From Ailanthus altissimus (taxonomy: Eukaryota > Streptophyta > Magnoliopsida > Sapindales > Simaroubaceae): 64,000 nt of DNA. The stretch lies in contig OX327705.1 in assembly GCA_946807835.1 (NCBI GenBank), positions 19,870,501-19,934,500 of the forward strand. The letters run 5' to 3'. The notes under the pieces were generated by a model. It worked only from the letters and a program-made list of their open reading frames with translations. It was not told the origin of the DNA and did not search any database. Positions 45,425 to 58,038 of the stretch are shown piece after piece; positions within the stretch are counted from its first letter, which is position 1, and every line of letters begins with the position of its first letter. Made by a program: the position numbers and the translations under genes.

Positions 45425-46075
45425 CTTTTTATCTTGTAGAGACATTCTATTTTAGGTGGAATGTGATCGTATTTGTTGCTTCTAATAATTTGAGTAGTAT
45501 AATTCGAATGGGATGTACTTTAAAGTTATATATATTGTTTTTAATTCGATGATCTCGATAGCATAATTTGAATAGAATGTATCTTAAAACTATATGTGTT
45601 ACTTTAAAAAAAAATTAATGATATAGTCTAATTGTAATATCAGTTGTGGTGACCTTCTAATTCGGGTAGTATGTGCTCGTATTTGTTGCTTCTAATGATT
45701 CGAGTAGTATAGTTCTAGTGGAATGTGCCTCAAAATTATACGTGTTATTCTCCAAAAAATTTAATAATATAATCTAATTATAATATCAGTTGTGTAGATC
45801 TTTTAATTCGAGTGAAATGTGCTTAAAGTTTTATTTGTTACTCTTGATAATCCTAATAGCATAGATTAAGTGGAATGTACCTTAAAGTTGTACGGTTGCA
45901 CTCGGCCCATAATCTCAATAGCATAATTTGAATGAAATGTGTCTGAAAATTATACGTGTTAGTACTGAAAAAAAAATTAATGATATAGTCTGATTGTAAT
46001 ATCAATTGTATAATCTGATTATAATACAAGTAATATAATTTGGTGTAATATCAATATTATAATACGATGTATCTT
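45425..46075. repeat. Degenerate tandem repeat (minisatellite-like)
   Basis: At least five imperfect units built from gagtagtataattcga(a/g)t, ggaatgt(g/a)cctta-type, aaattatacgtgtta, then aattaatgatatagtctgat and tgtaatatcag. Units are roughly 90 bp with some doubled to about 185 bp. No coding potential. It degenerates into short gtaata words at the right end. Confidence 0.65.
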
Positions 46076-47682
46076 AAAAAAAAAAGTAAAAAGTAATTTC
46101 GGTATATATTTTGCATATATTTTCTAGATTAAAAGTAAAAAGCAATTTAATTTGAAGGGATGTAGACGGTAGAAGGGAATAAGTTCGCCCAACATATCTA
46201 CACGTCAATTGTCAAATCATGATGGGCGTCGTGGGCCAATCGCTAGTGGTTATGTTCCTTCTAAATTTGTAATCAAAATAATATCATAGATTCAATTACG
46301 CAATTGTTATGAATGTGATTCATCAATCATCATGTTGCTCAAGCCTCACCATTGACATTATGTCAATGTCATGTGTGTGAAATTGGTGGGTAATGGGTGT
46401 GTGAAATTTCCATCAATCTATGTTATGCTAATATAGACTTTTAACCAGCGTCTTGAAGACAAAGGATTGTTGAAATAAAAAAAACAAATTGAATTTGTGT
46501 TTAAAATCAACGTCAATGTCAATGTGAATGCATGGTTGTGTATATTTTTAGATTCATATGACAAATCCAGGCAAAAAGAAAATGTGATGACTTATAATTC
46601 TAAGGAATTGGAATTTGCACGAAGATGAAGATGAAGATGAAGATGTGGGCACAGGGCAAAAGCCTTAGCAGAGTAGTTGAAAAGGCAATTCGTGTTAGTG
46701 TTTTCCTCTTCATTTCTTATTTTGCTGACCAAATTAATTAAGTTTTACTTCAAGATACATTGAACCCTTTCTCCAGTAATCAAAGCATCTATTCATTTAA
46801 TTTATAATCAAAGGAAATTGACATATCCCAGAAGCACTGTTAATGCTTCTAACAAGATTTTGTTAAATGGATTAGCATTAACCCACATGAAGACTAGCGT
46901 TAATTATGGGTCAAACTTCAAAAATCCCATTTATTACATTAACTCCAATCAACTCAAGCATAAATTTATTTTCCCCTTTGATTCACCTTGAAGTTTTCTC
47001 ATTGACATGCATTGACTTACAAGTCATAATGAAATGCAAGAAGTCAAGCAATTAGCCTTAGAAAGAATAAAAGAGCACTCTCAGGAATCATGATAGACTT
47101 TAATGACCCTTCAATCTTCTTGTTTTGCTTTAATTAGCTGGCAGAGGTTACGATCTGACAACTCAAAGATTACACCAACTTCAAAGGATTAACCAAAGCA
47201 ATCATACAATTTTCTAAAAAATCAATAGCCCATATTATTTCTTCAACATCAATTATCACTCTCCATCAATTGTGATAAATTTATTTTATTTAAATGATTA
47301 ATATGACCAACTCTGACTAATTGAGTGCCATACTTGATTATATTACAGTCAATGGGTATCCAAAAGTTCTGTATGCAAAATAGAATCAAGTTTCTTAAGC
47401 CTTTGTGTTAAGACAAAGAGAGATGTGTGGAAGTTGGAACATTCCAAAATAGATGAACCATAAAGAAAAACAAACTTGATCAATGTAAGAATCTCAATCC
47501 AAGTTCATCTTCATTGTCAAATTATTTATTTTTTTTATATATTTTTTTTGTAATCTAATTAAAAATTCTATGTGGACCTTACCAAAAAAAAAAAACTCTA
47601 TGTGGATCTGTTTTATATGGTACAAGAAGAGAATGAAAACACGATTTCTATACATTTTTGTAAAAATGAAACTAAAAATATT
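46076..47682. other. Intergenic, includes 3' flank of the ATL gene
   Basis: AT-rich DNA. A short (gatgaa)n stretch lies at about 46625-46643. The part next to 47683 should hold the 3' UTR of the minus-strand ATL gene. No gene or element could be supported in between. Confidence 0.4.
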
Positions 47683-48753
47683 TCAATTGGGAATGATAGA
47701 AGAATTTCCACCTTTTGAATTTGATCCATACCTTGTGAACATCATAAATCTCCCTGTTGAAACTGATCTTTTCAATGCAAGAGGTGAATTTTTAACCAGA
47801 TTCATCACTCTGCCAATACTATGCTTCTCCATTCTGCTTTGCAATTGAAATTCATCTCCGTCTTCATCTTCTTGACTTCTGCTTAAAATATCAGCAACCA
47901 AAACAGGACCTTGACACAATGAAGAATTCAATGAAACTGATCTTCTCATTGACATTGGCTGAAACCCAACTTCAATAATGTTATCTAAATCTTGAACACT
48001 TGGTGTCTTTGGCACATCATGATCATTAACAACAAGGCCAACGATAGCTTCTTCATCAACACCATTTTCGATATCTTGAATAACCAAAACAGCATCATTT
48101 CCATGCTGGTATCGATGCACATAAACATTGGTTTCAGGCTCATTTTCCTGGACTGAAGCTGAAGTTTGAGCAGGCAAAGTGTTGGCAGAAGCAATATTGG
48201 CGCGGCAAAGAGGGCAGCTAGAGTGAGACTTTAGCCAAGTATCAATACAAGGAAGATGAAATGCATGGTTGCATTTTGGCAATAACCTTAAGCTCTCATC
48301 TTCTTGAAACTCACTTAAACAAACTGAACAGTCTGTGCCTTCAACCAATCCATCACCTTTCTTATATTTACAAACAGTAATGGACTTCATAAGAGCTTCG
48401 TCTAAACCAACATTGGCACCAGGATGCCATGCTTCACCATTCATTTGATCATGATTGTCACTAAATTCTAGACCAGTCTCATCATGCCTTCTTCTACAAC
48501 AATACTTAGAGATGATTGTATAGTAACTTACCAGGATAAAAACGCTTGCCAGGATGCCGATGACTGCTATTATCAAAGGAGAAAAGTCAGTTCCCGAATC
48601 ATCTTCAAAGCTAAAAGGAGGAGGAGGAGGGAAAATCACGTAGCACCATTGAGGGCAATATATGCTACAAATCCCTTGTGAACAATCTTTGTAACTATCA
48701 TTAGGTCCCCAAGGACTTGGACTAAAGCCAGCAGAACTAGTAGTACTACTCAT
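47683..48753 (-). CDS. ATL-family RING-H2 E3 ubiquitin ligase (ATL51/52-like)
   Basis: An intronless 356-aa protein, as usual for ATL genes. A short N-terminal Cys/Pro-rich part (DCSQGICSIYCPQWC, 23-37, then a Pro run 42-46) precedes one transmembrane helix at about 58-81 and a basic CCRRR stop-transfer. The GLD motif is at 116-118. The RING-H2 domain has C142, C145, C161, H163, H166, C169, C180 and C183, with the IDTWLKSH block that contacts the E2. The C-terminal half is acidic with RRSVSLNSS and LKRSVSTGRFM motifs, also typical of ATL51/52. All zinc ligands are present, so it should be active: it would transfer ubiquitin to unknown targets from the plasma membrane or endomembranes. ATG at 48753 is chosen because it directly precedes the conserved N-terminal region. 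Named by similarity to Arabidopsis ATL51/52 from memory. Confidence 0.95.
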   Translation of the reverse strand: MSSTTSSAGFSPSPWGPNDSYKDCSQGICSIYCPQWCYVIFPPPPPFSFEDDSGTDFSPLIIAVIGILASVFILVSYYTIISKYCCRRRHDETGLEFSDNHDQMNGEAWHPGANVGLDEALMKSITVCKYKKGDGLVEGTDCSVCLSEFQEDESLRLLPKCNHAFHLPCIDTWLKSHSSCPLCRANIASANTLPAQTSASVQENEPETNVYVHRYQHGNDAVLVIQDIENGVDEEAIVGLVVNDHDVPKTPSVQDLDNIIEVGFQPMSMRRSVSLNSSLCQGPVLVADILSRSQEDEDGDEFQLQSRMEKHSIGRVMNLVKNSPLALKRSVSTGRFMMFTRYGSNSKGGNSSIIPN

Positions 48754-49868
48754 GTTTCAATCTGAAATGAAATTCAGTACAAGATCCTGCAACAATTCGT
48801 TTTTCTTTTTTTCAGTTTTGTTTTTCCTTTACTTAATATAAAGCAAAGTTTGGCTTAAAAGAAAAGAAGAGAGAAATTAGAAGTTGGAAAGAAGTAGGAA
48901 AAAAGCATAGAAAAAGAGTGGGGGCTTAGAGGTGAAGGGACAGCAAAGTAGAGGAGATGGCAAGTTGATGCGTCTCTCTCTTATCTTCTCCTTTATTCTA
49001 CTTGCTTAAGTGCTTTCGCTTTTGCTTTTCTTTTATTTATTTATTTATTTTTTTGTGCCAGGGGGGAGGGGGTGCTCTTTCTTTTTTTCCTTCTCATTTG
49101 GGATTGATGGCTTGTTGATTAAATTTGGGAGCCTATTTTAATGGTCAAGAAGTGCTTAAAAATTTAAATCAATAGCTGAAGTACCGTTCCAGCTTTAATT
49201 GGTTGGTAAAATGTAGGTGACTGGACTCTCTTGGCATTTTTCATCTCTGTGGAAGCTTACTACTACACTTTCAATGCCTCAGCCAACAGCATTTTGCCAT
49301 GTCTACGAAAGTGATCTCATGGAAATACAGTCAGGTGCAAGCATGTGACTTGCTTGACGTGGCAAAACATTATTGGATGATGAGAATGTGTGTGGAGGAG
49401 TATAACATAGGATGTGAATCATGTGATCCAAAGTGATATGGCAATGGGAAATTGGGTTTCTTTGGTAGACGTAAGTTAGCTAACTTACACTACCAGAAAG
49501 GAAATTTTAATGTAACAAGAAAGAAACCAACTAGAATAATAATATCACTGCATTTATTCTCCTACCAAATGTAAACAATGTTAATATAAAGTTAGGCTAC
49601 AAACTTAACATGTAATAAATTTCAGTACAAAAATTTTGTAACATAAAAATCCAAACTTAATAGCATCTTACAAGTATGAACAGATACAAATTTAATGTTT
49701 CAAATTAATGACTTCTTACAATTTGTACTTAACATCGATACCTAATATAGTACATAATCACTGCAATAAGTAATTGAATCCGATAAAACTATGGAATCTA
49801 ACTACATCATTTGTTGTTCATGTGCTATGTGTATATATATATACTTGCTGTTATATTACAATGGAAAT
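48754..49868. other. Promoter side of the ATL gene and 3' flank of the neighbouring pseudogene
   Basis: Immediately upstream of the ATL ATG is a long C/T- and A/G-rich stretch (48790-49090), common in plant 5' UTRs. No single TATA box can be chosen with confidence. Sequence further on has no ORF and leads to the last exon of the pseudogene at 49869. Confidence 0.4.
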
Positions 49869-52800
49869 TCATGCTCTTTTCTTTCTCTTGTCATCCAACC
49901 CCTGCTTCAAAAATAAAAGGTTATGAGTGGAGAGGTCGGAATCAACAAATGGAAAATCATGTCAGAACACTTTTAAGTTCAAACCAACAGAAATTTCAAG
50001 ACAATGTATGTTCAAGTGTAAATAGCAATAGAGAAATAAGATATTTTTGAGAGGAAGTACATGGTGCAATTGAAAAGAATAACAGCATAGCTAATAGTAA
50101 ACAATACCCTGCGACCTTTACCATAAAAATTTACCAACTTTTGAAACCAAATGTACTAATTGTTGCTTTGTTTTTATGGGATCAATATCACAATAATCAA
50201 GACAGACACCCATTTGTTTATTCAACTACTTATTCTTTTTGCACATTCACCCCCACCTTCAATAAATGACAGAACAAGAGTTGATCTAAGTATGCGCTTT
50301 ATCAGAGTTAGAAATTTAACAATGGAGGTAATGTCCAACTAATAGGTTTTGGATATTTTTCTCACAAAAAAGATCTTCACCATTTCCTTGTGCCTGTTTG
50401 TGCTATGACTGTATCAGATTTCTTTCTATCCTGTGCTGATGCTTAGGACCATAGGATATAATGTCAAGAACATATTTTGTTTAATTTAAAATCTTGTATC
50501 TTTTCCTACTCTTATTTGATCAATCACTGCTAAATTTATTTAAATTCCCAATTGAAATTCTTCACAAACAGAACCTCCCAAGAAAATATAATAAAATGTT
50601 ATACAATATTATTTATGTTCTATAGCAGTCATCATGTAATGAACAGTACAAATTTCCAGCTTCAATTACATAACAGGTATTCTATTGAATTTTGTATTAT
50701 TATATCCGCAGAACTATCAGATAAATAAAATTTTGTGTATCAAGTTTAGAATACTGACTACCTCTCAAGAAACTTTCAAAGAACAATGAGGACTAAATCA
50801 GATTTCACTTTCTTTCTCAATGAATAAATAGCTAAATCATAGCCTCATTGGAACAGAGTATGAGCATCTAATGTAACTAGCTGTTAGATGGACATGATCT
50901 TTCCATGAAAACGAAAAAAGTCATGGTGTTTCCATCATGATGATGCTTAATTTCCAGTTCAAAAAAAACTTCTCAGCCATAAACATCTTGTGCTAGCAAA
51001 AAGTGAAATTTACTCCGTCTTATAACTCCAAAGCTTAAAATTTCCTATGTAATACTATTCTATGCTGTAGGAAATGCCATCAACGGGCATCACAAACTTT
51101 GAATTGTTATGGTGTCTAGTAATGAAGTTGGAAAAATAGGTTTTACAAGCCAAGGACCTTTCATATTTTCAGTATGGCCTCTTTACTGTAATCACGGTCA
51201 TCAACAAATACCGGAATTTATTAGTTCCCTAGTGAAGATTGTCTAAGCAATTTTTGCAGGTGGAATATATTGTATCTAACACAAAGTGACAATGAGATAA
51301 CAACTCGGACTCCTAGCCCAAAAAAATTAAAGAAGTAAACACATGCATAGATGTACGGAGAGTTCAGAACATTTCTGCATACCTTGCTTTGGAATATTCT
51401 CATGGTCAGCACAAGAACATCACGCATTCTACCAAAAAAAAAAAAATGAAGAGCATCATTAATAAACAAGGAAAATCATAGTAGTGCAAATCTAGTTCTC
51501 TGTCCGCAATTCTGTGAAGAGAGCCATGACAGAAATTAATCAAACTAAATAATCCCACTATATAAATGATAGTGAGAAAGAAAGAAAGAAAAAATTGTAT
51601 AGAGCAATAAAAAATAAATTGATGGATTTTAATGTTTGACATTATCATCATGAAGATATGACATTAAGATCTATGTTTGGCATCTTTCAAAATTTGGTGC
51701 CAACTGAGAAAGAATATAGTATCTGTATATTGATTCAAGTGAAGGAATTTTAGTTATACAGACATTGATTTTATGAAGGGTCCTGTCAATTGGGCTTATT
51801 TAATCACAGTTTCAGAAACTGGCAGAGTCCATGAAGCTAGGAAAGAGACTGTATTGTATATTGTAAAATGATTATAGTATAAGATCCTTCTTATACTTTA
51901 AGAGGAAAAAAACATTATATGTAGACTTGACCATTCAAAGATCTTTCTTATACTTTGGTTTCCCCCAACCCAAAAAGAAAAGAAGAAAATAAGAATCAAA
52001 ATTAAAATTTCTAGCTCTACTAGTGTGTACATAATAAATGGTCCAAGGAAGACCACCACTCTATTCTTCTCTTCCTCTTCTTCTTCTCCCCTTATTCTCT
52101 TTGCAGAAAAAAGTCCAATAATAATGACTGTGGTATGAATAGCCCAGATAAGCATCACTATAAGGTTGCAAGTTTACTTGGACCTCATCCCTGTTTATCC
52201 AGCCTTTATAGTGCCAGTTGCAAACAAGAGGTCCTCCACAATTTCTCTCGAATGATTCTAATTTATAGCGAGGCATGGGAAACCATGTACATGATAAAAC
52301 ATATGCAATAATGAATTAATAGGGAAAACTATCAAGGATACCAAAACATGTTCCATCCAAAATTCAAATGAGAAAGTACTTGATTACCAACATTATGTGC
52401 GCTAAAAGTATGCGAAGCACCATCATAGCATCTTAAAATAAACTGTTTTGAGAGCCCCAAAGGAATTTTGATCTGAAATATGAATAAGAAGGATAAATAT
52501 AATGTATAGTCTTCCAAGACAACATAACATTTTCAAGTAGTAAGAATCATATTTTTTCTTTACATAATTCTCAAGTTCGTTAAAAATATATGCAATTTAA
52601 GCTGAAGCAGGAAGGTATAAAAAAAATCTCATGGTTAATTGTCTTTTAACCGTGCATATCTTCCCAGCCATAAATATAGCACCATTTAAACAAGCGTAAA
52701 GTAATAATGAAAAAGATGGTAAAGGATATCAATACCACACCCCTAAGAGGAAAAATTTATTTATTAAATGTGTAGAAAAAATTTCTGGCTTAAAGAGTTT

Positions 52801-53514
52801 ATTTAGCCTGAGTATTGTTGAATGCATTAAATAGGATACACTTCCTTAATCAGACCATTTTAAAAAATTTACTTTTTGAGATATGGTATTAATAATTAAT
52901 GCATTCAGAATAAAAATACATAATCTCTTTATTGTTCATAGACATTGTATGAGTTGTAAGAAGCATACCAATAATCCATCTGAAAATGTGTCTTCAATTA
53001 TGACAGCTTCTGTGCTATTGATCATGACATTGTAACTCGACTGTCTCAAGATTAGAGTTGATGGCTCCCAATTCTCAGAAGAATCAATCTGTTGAAGTAA
53101 GTTGTAGCAGAAAACCTGTGTTACAGCACAATTCTAATAATACGAAGTTTTCATGTCACATTTAGTGAGAAAAGAAACCTACCAGCAATAGAACATTGAA
53201 TGTAGCTTCACCTTTGGAGATGTGCATACGAAGTTTTCATGTCACATCCAAGAAGTTTCTCTCCAGGTGTAGCTTCACCAATAATCTGAAACCCCTCAAT
53301 ACCAGGGCCCTCTGAATTGCAACGAGTCATATTAGATTCCACCAGACGTCATAAATTTGTAGTAAAGTCAAAAATATCTACACCTTCAACTTGTTTGGAT
53401 CTCATGCGTAAGTTACTCATGGAGTTAACAAGGTCCACTTTAGCCCCACTCAGATCAAGTTCAATAGGAGTAACAAGCACAGAATCATTAGCCAGCGATA
53501 ATTTTTCACTTGAA
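49869..53514 (-). pseudogene. Decayed C-terminal half of a multi-exon plant gene of unknown function
   Basis: Five minus-strand exons can be traced with proper GT-AG sites: about 53183-53514, 52969-53088, 52388-52472, 51383-51428 and 49869-49901. They give ...LVTPIELDLSGAKVD, GFQIIGEATPGEKLLGC, KGEATFNVLLL, IDSSENWEPSTLILRQ, IKIPLGLSKQFIL, RMRDVLVLTMRIFQSK and GLDDKRKKRA-stop. I recall this C-terminal order from a conserved plant protein family but cannot name it. Defects: an in-frame TGA at 53349-53351; after GEKLLGC a stretch I would expect (a larger domain) is missing and KGEATF resumes in another frame; a missing base at the 52388 donor puts the next exon out of frame. A 22-bp exact direct repeat (53140-53161 and 53226-53247) sits at the deletion site. 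The upstream half of the gene is absent. Confidence 0.6.
52061..52276 (-). other. ORF in an intron of the pseudogene, unrecognised
   Basis: 71 codons starting MPRYKLESFERNCGG, with NWHYKGWINRDEVQVN and YSDAYLGYSY. The composition looks protein-like rather than random, but no family is recognised and it ends in an Arg/Glu-rich low-complexity tail. It may be an exon of the decayed gene, a separate fragment, or chance. Confidence 0.2.
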
Positions 53515-53521
53515 GAATCTC

Positions 53522-54610
53522 CTAGAGACGATCAATAAAGTATTCTTCCTCTCGAAAGACAAACACGATAGCAATGATGGCAAAGGCTAGAGGAAAAAGA
53601 ACAGATGCATTATAATTGTACTTAACATCAGAAACTAACAGCATAAAATGAATAAATGTAGCAATCAACTTAAGGACAGAAAAGACGATCTCTATTATCC
53701 CAAGTTGCCTCTCAGCTTGTAATTTGATTGCAGCGGTAGTTCTTTCCATGAAACAAGCATAAATGTTTATACAAAAACCAAATGCTGACAAGAGAAATGC
53801 AGCAAGAGAAGCCCTCTTGCTTTTTCCAAAGACATCTGGTACCACTGATATTGCCTCCAAGACAAGGAACAAAGCCGCAAGTCCACGTCTTTTAAGTTTA
53901 CCAAGGACCTCATAATCCTATGATTTAAAGACTAAAGTAATATAAGATATAGAGAAATAAAGAACTCAAAAAGCTTATGAAACAAACATTCTGTGAAATT
54001 CTCAATAAAGGTAAATGAAAATTCTTTCCCAACTACCAAAAGAACTTGTTTGAAAATCAATACTCAAATTAAAATAAGATAAAATGAAATTGGGGTAATC
54101 TACAAAAGATCCTATTATCAAAATCAATTTAAGAACTTATGGTATTGAACAGGCAAGTTTTCTCAAGGTGGTATAAGAGGTCTTGAGTTCGAATTCCAAG
54201 AAAATGATACTGGTTATACTTCAATAACACAAAGTGGTATAAAAAAGAAAGCAAGGAAGAAAAACACGATAATGAAACTATCAAATGTTATGAATCCATG
54301 GGTAGAAAAAAAAAATAGTTATTTGCAAAGTATTGCATCTAAATTTTTCTCTCAAATGGGTATCTAGTCAATGGAAAATGTACTTCAACTCAAGTCATAT
54401 CATCATCTATCTAAAATTGCTCAAAACAAAAAACAAAAACAAAAGGCAGTTGGGTATTAAACTTGATGAACAAAAGAAAGAATAACTGGCATTTAGAACA
54501 GGATCGAGAAATTTATTAGAAGTGGGTGAGTGAATAACTTTTGTTACCCTGTGCCTCAAATTATTGGCCCTTCTTGAGCTGCGAGGTAATCTCTTTCCTT
54601 CAATGTCCAT
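53522..54610 (-). CDS. Small predicted multi-pass membrane protein, two exons, unknown function
   Basis: Exon 1 is 54548-54610 (ATG at 54610, MDIEGKRLPRSSRRANNLRHR, phase 0, donor gtaaca) and exon 2 is 53522-53917 (acceptor atcatag). Together they encode 152 aa and stop at TAG 53522-53524. After a basic N terminus (to about residue 34) come hydrophobic stretches at about 32-48, 58-76, 95-118 and 126-144, so three to four membrane helices. A middle loop reads MERTTAAIKLQAERQLGIIE and the end is FREEEYFIDRL. No known domain is recognised. The stop coincides with a possible splice acceptor (ctctag), so it could instead have been spliced to the downstream decayed exons; the hydrophobic part is in any case open and codon-like. 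Expression is unproven. Confidence 0.55.
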
Positions 54611-55248
54611 TTCTTTGATCTCCAACTAAGACGCTATTATGAACACTAGTGTTGTAAATCAGAAAGATTGAAAGAAAGAAAATCATCTTAAGAAAAATGG
54701 GTTCCTGCATGCTTCTGTTTGCACAGAAAGTTGAAGGAAAGTTCTCAGTAAATGATCAGTGAAGAAAAATGGGTTCCAAGTTTGACTTGAAGAAGTGAAG
54801 TCAAACTCGCGACAACAACAAATTTCGAAAGAACAGATCGTACAGTTTTATAGGGAATTTTTTGCTTTTTAAAATTCGAACAGTTGACCTATTTCTTTGG
54901 AGAAATGTTTTTTGACCTAACTTAAAATTTTATTGGTTAAATATATAACATTTTATCTATTTTATTGTTATTTGTATAATTTATAAAAATATATAATTTT
55001 AATTTATTATAATTAATTTTATAAATAAATTTAATTAAAAATTTATTTTAATAAAAAATAATCAAAATTAATTATTTACATAAAAATTATATTATAAAAT
55101 TTAATAATATTTAATTATTGATGTACAATTTATAGCGCACTTCAAGACGTTAGAAAAACTTATAAAATTACAAATGCCTCGTTTTATGAATTTTTTTATT
55201 TTGCAAATGGTTCGTTTTAATAGGCAATATTTTTTGAAATTTTTTTTT
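54611..55248. other. 5' flank of the membrane-protein gene
   Basis: 54611-54850 is A/G-rich and likely contains the 5' UTR and promoter. From 54870 on the DNA is very AT-rich. No TATA box stands out among many AT-rich candidates. Confidence 0.35.
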
Positions 55249-56448
55249 AAATAGTTAAAATTGAGGGGTTTTAATTTTTTTAACCACTATTTTAATTTTA
55301 ATTTTTAATATTTTAGCAAAAATTGAATGAACAACAAAAATACTTTTTATTATTTTAATAATACCTGCTACAGTCAATAGTAACTGCTACAGTATTTTTA
55401 AAATTTAATTTAATTTTATTATGTGTAACATAATTAATTTATATTATTTACTTAAAAGTATATTTATTTAAATTTAAATTTATATTTATTTATTAAAAGT
55501 ATATTTATTTTATTTTATTATTTGTTAATTATTTAAATTAATTATATTATTTATTTAGTATAGTTTAACTACATTATTTATTTAAATTGTGTAATAACAT
55601 GATTAAATTAAATAATTAAATAAATAAATAAAATTTCAATAAATAAATATAAAATTAAATTTAGATAAATATAAATATAATTTTTAATAAATAATATAAA
55701 TTAATTATATTATACATTATAAAATAAATATAATACTAATAAAAAATAAAAATAAAATATTTATTATAAGTAATAATAAGTAAAAAATTAAAATATTATA
55801 ATAAATAATAAGTTTAAAAAGAAAAAAACGGTTACATCTTTTATTGCATCCAAATATAGATGTGATAAGTTTTTACCGCGCTCATATTTGTGCACAATAT
55901 TTTTTTATCATGCCTATATTTAGGCATAATATTTTTTTGTCACAATATTTTAATTTATTTTTTATAATTTTTTATTATATATGACATGATTAATTTATAT
56001 TATTTATAAATGAATTAATATATTTATTCAAATTTTTATTTTTTTTATTTAATTTTTAATAAATAAAATAAATATAATTTTAATAAAAATATAAATTAAG
56101 TTTGTATTGCTTTATAAAAATTATTTTTTTATTTATTTTTTATTTATTGTATTTATTTCGTTTAATTTAACTATATTAAATGTTATATTATTTATGTAAA
56201 TTTTGTAGTAATATGATTAAAATAAAACAATAATATAAAATAAATATAACTTTAATAAATAAAAAATATTTAATTTTGAATTAAAAAATTACTATATTAG
56301 GATACTGTAGTGGTATTGTTCAATGTAGTCGATACGATTAAAATAGTAAAAGAATATTTTTATCTAAATTTATTGTGTTTAACTAAATAAGTTAGAAATT
56401 TTAAACTGTGGCTAAATTAATTAAGTGGCTTAAATTTTTGACTATTTG
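55249..56448. mobile_element. Foldback-type element with ~146-bp inverted repeats
   Basis: Arm 1 (55249-55394, aaatagttaaaattg ... taactgctacagta) recurs inverted as arm 2 (56303-56448, tactgtagtggtattg ... ttgactattt). By eye about two thirds of positions match, best in the inner part (aaaaata(c/t) ... ttattttaat ... ctacagta). The 0.9-kb core is almost pure A/T, has no ORF and holds a small hairpin atgcctatatttaggcat near 55913-55930. The superfamily cannot be decided; a non-autonomous Mutator-like element is possible. Confidence 0.5.
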
Positions 56449-56859
56449 TTTAAATCTTCTTTTTTTTTCTTACTTTAATTGCTGAATTTAATTTTTAGAG
56501 TTAAAAATTTTTAGAAAAAGACATCAAGATCCTATAGTTTGAGAAAAAGTATATACATATTTTGATATTTTTAAAAATTTTATTTACACTTTTATCATAT
56601 AACAATCTGTATATTTTAACAAAATATCTGTTAAAACTATACACTCTTTTATAAGTGATAAAGGTATATTTGTCATATATTTTTTTATGATTTTATTTTA
56701 ATATTTTATGAGAATAAATGGTTATTTATGTGCATTATTATTATTTATAGGGACTTGAACGAAATTTAAAATGTAAACTTTTTAAAATATGGACCTGTTG
56801 CTTTAATACTATAAAGATTTTCACCCCAACTCTGAAACAGTGATCAAAATAAAAAAAAA

Positions 56860-58032
56860 GGCCTATTTAAGTTGCAGTCTGGCGCTCCAGCGCCAGCTCG
56901 CCACCGCGCCAACGACAGCTTAGCGCCTTAATGTCAGACCCTCACCGCTTCAGTGATGATGCCTTTTATGCGCAGTGCCCTAGCAATAGCAACATAGGTC
57001 CCCCAACAGTAGTGCGATTCCTAATCTAACAAGAATTGAGATTTCAAGCTCAAATTAATCCTTATAAAAGGCCATTCGTCCTTAGCCTTTCAAGAATATT
57101 CAAGATCATCCAAGAACATCAAGAACACACAGCACAAGTCTTAGAGAACAATTAGAGCTTAATTGAAGCAGTCATAAAGAGAGATTCAAGGCGTTCTTCC
57201 GTATCAAGAGTTTTTTAGGCAGCCAATCAAAAGTAATTATACGTCTATATCGGTTTGCTATTAAGTGTATCATATTTTCTTATTATTTTTGTCGTTGTTC
57301 TCTTGTAGCCATGAACTAAATTTTATTTATAGGGATAATACTTGAACTCAATATGTGTGCTTAATTGCCATATCTTTTTAATATTTAATAAACTTGGTTA
57401 TTTATTATTCAAATTACTTGTTCTTAATGCTTCACAATATCTGGTCATTATATGGTGAATGAATTAGTAATATTTTTTATAAACTCAAAAATTTAAACCT
57501 AGGTAATTTAATACATGATTGTAGAGTAGCATTCAATGTTGCATATGCAAGTTTTAAATTAAGATAGAAATATATCTAATTGGCATATATGATCAATAAG
57601 ACTTAATCTTAATGAATCTTAAATTATTACAAGTACCATAGGAATATAGGTATTTGGTAAATTAAGGTATACTTGCATGACCTTGGAAAAGGCTCATGAA
57701 TACATTAGTGTCTTGATCAATAACAAAGATTAAGAGAATTAAATATTAGAAGATTTATCATTAGAAAGCATATTGAGGAATAGTATTAACCCTAGGTTTT
57801 CTCTATATTGCTATCTTCGAAATCTCTTTACATTGTGTCATTACTTTTATATTTTCTACATTCATTCTTAGATTTTTTTTAAAATAATTATTAGAAAGAC
57901 ATAATTTTAGTACTTGGTTAAAAAAAAAGACATTATTTTTATGGGATCGACATTCGACTCTTTTGTCTCTTTATTACTTACATACGATAGTGTATACTTG
58001 CACTCAATTTAAAATATAAAAATATCTCATCA
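56860..58032 (+). repeat. 5' LTR of the gypsy element (left edge uncertain)
   Basis: The right edge is fixed by the PBS and the terminal catca. A GC-rich cluster (ggcgctccagcgccagc, cgccaccgcgcc, ttagcgcc) lies at 56879-56930 and a TATA box cttataaaagg at 57061-57071, followed by a likely R region with repeated caagaacatc words. The left edge is not visible because no partner LTR is in the window; it may start earlier than stated. Confidence 0.5.
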
Positions 58033-58038
58033 AATTTT

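Noticed and set aside
54150..54260. tRNA-like gagttcgaattcc string
   Set aside because: It has a B-box-like core but no acceptor stem, A box at the right distance or cloverleaf.
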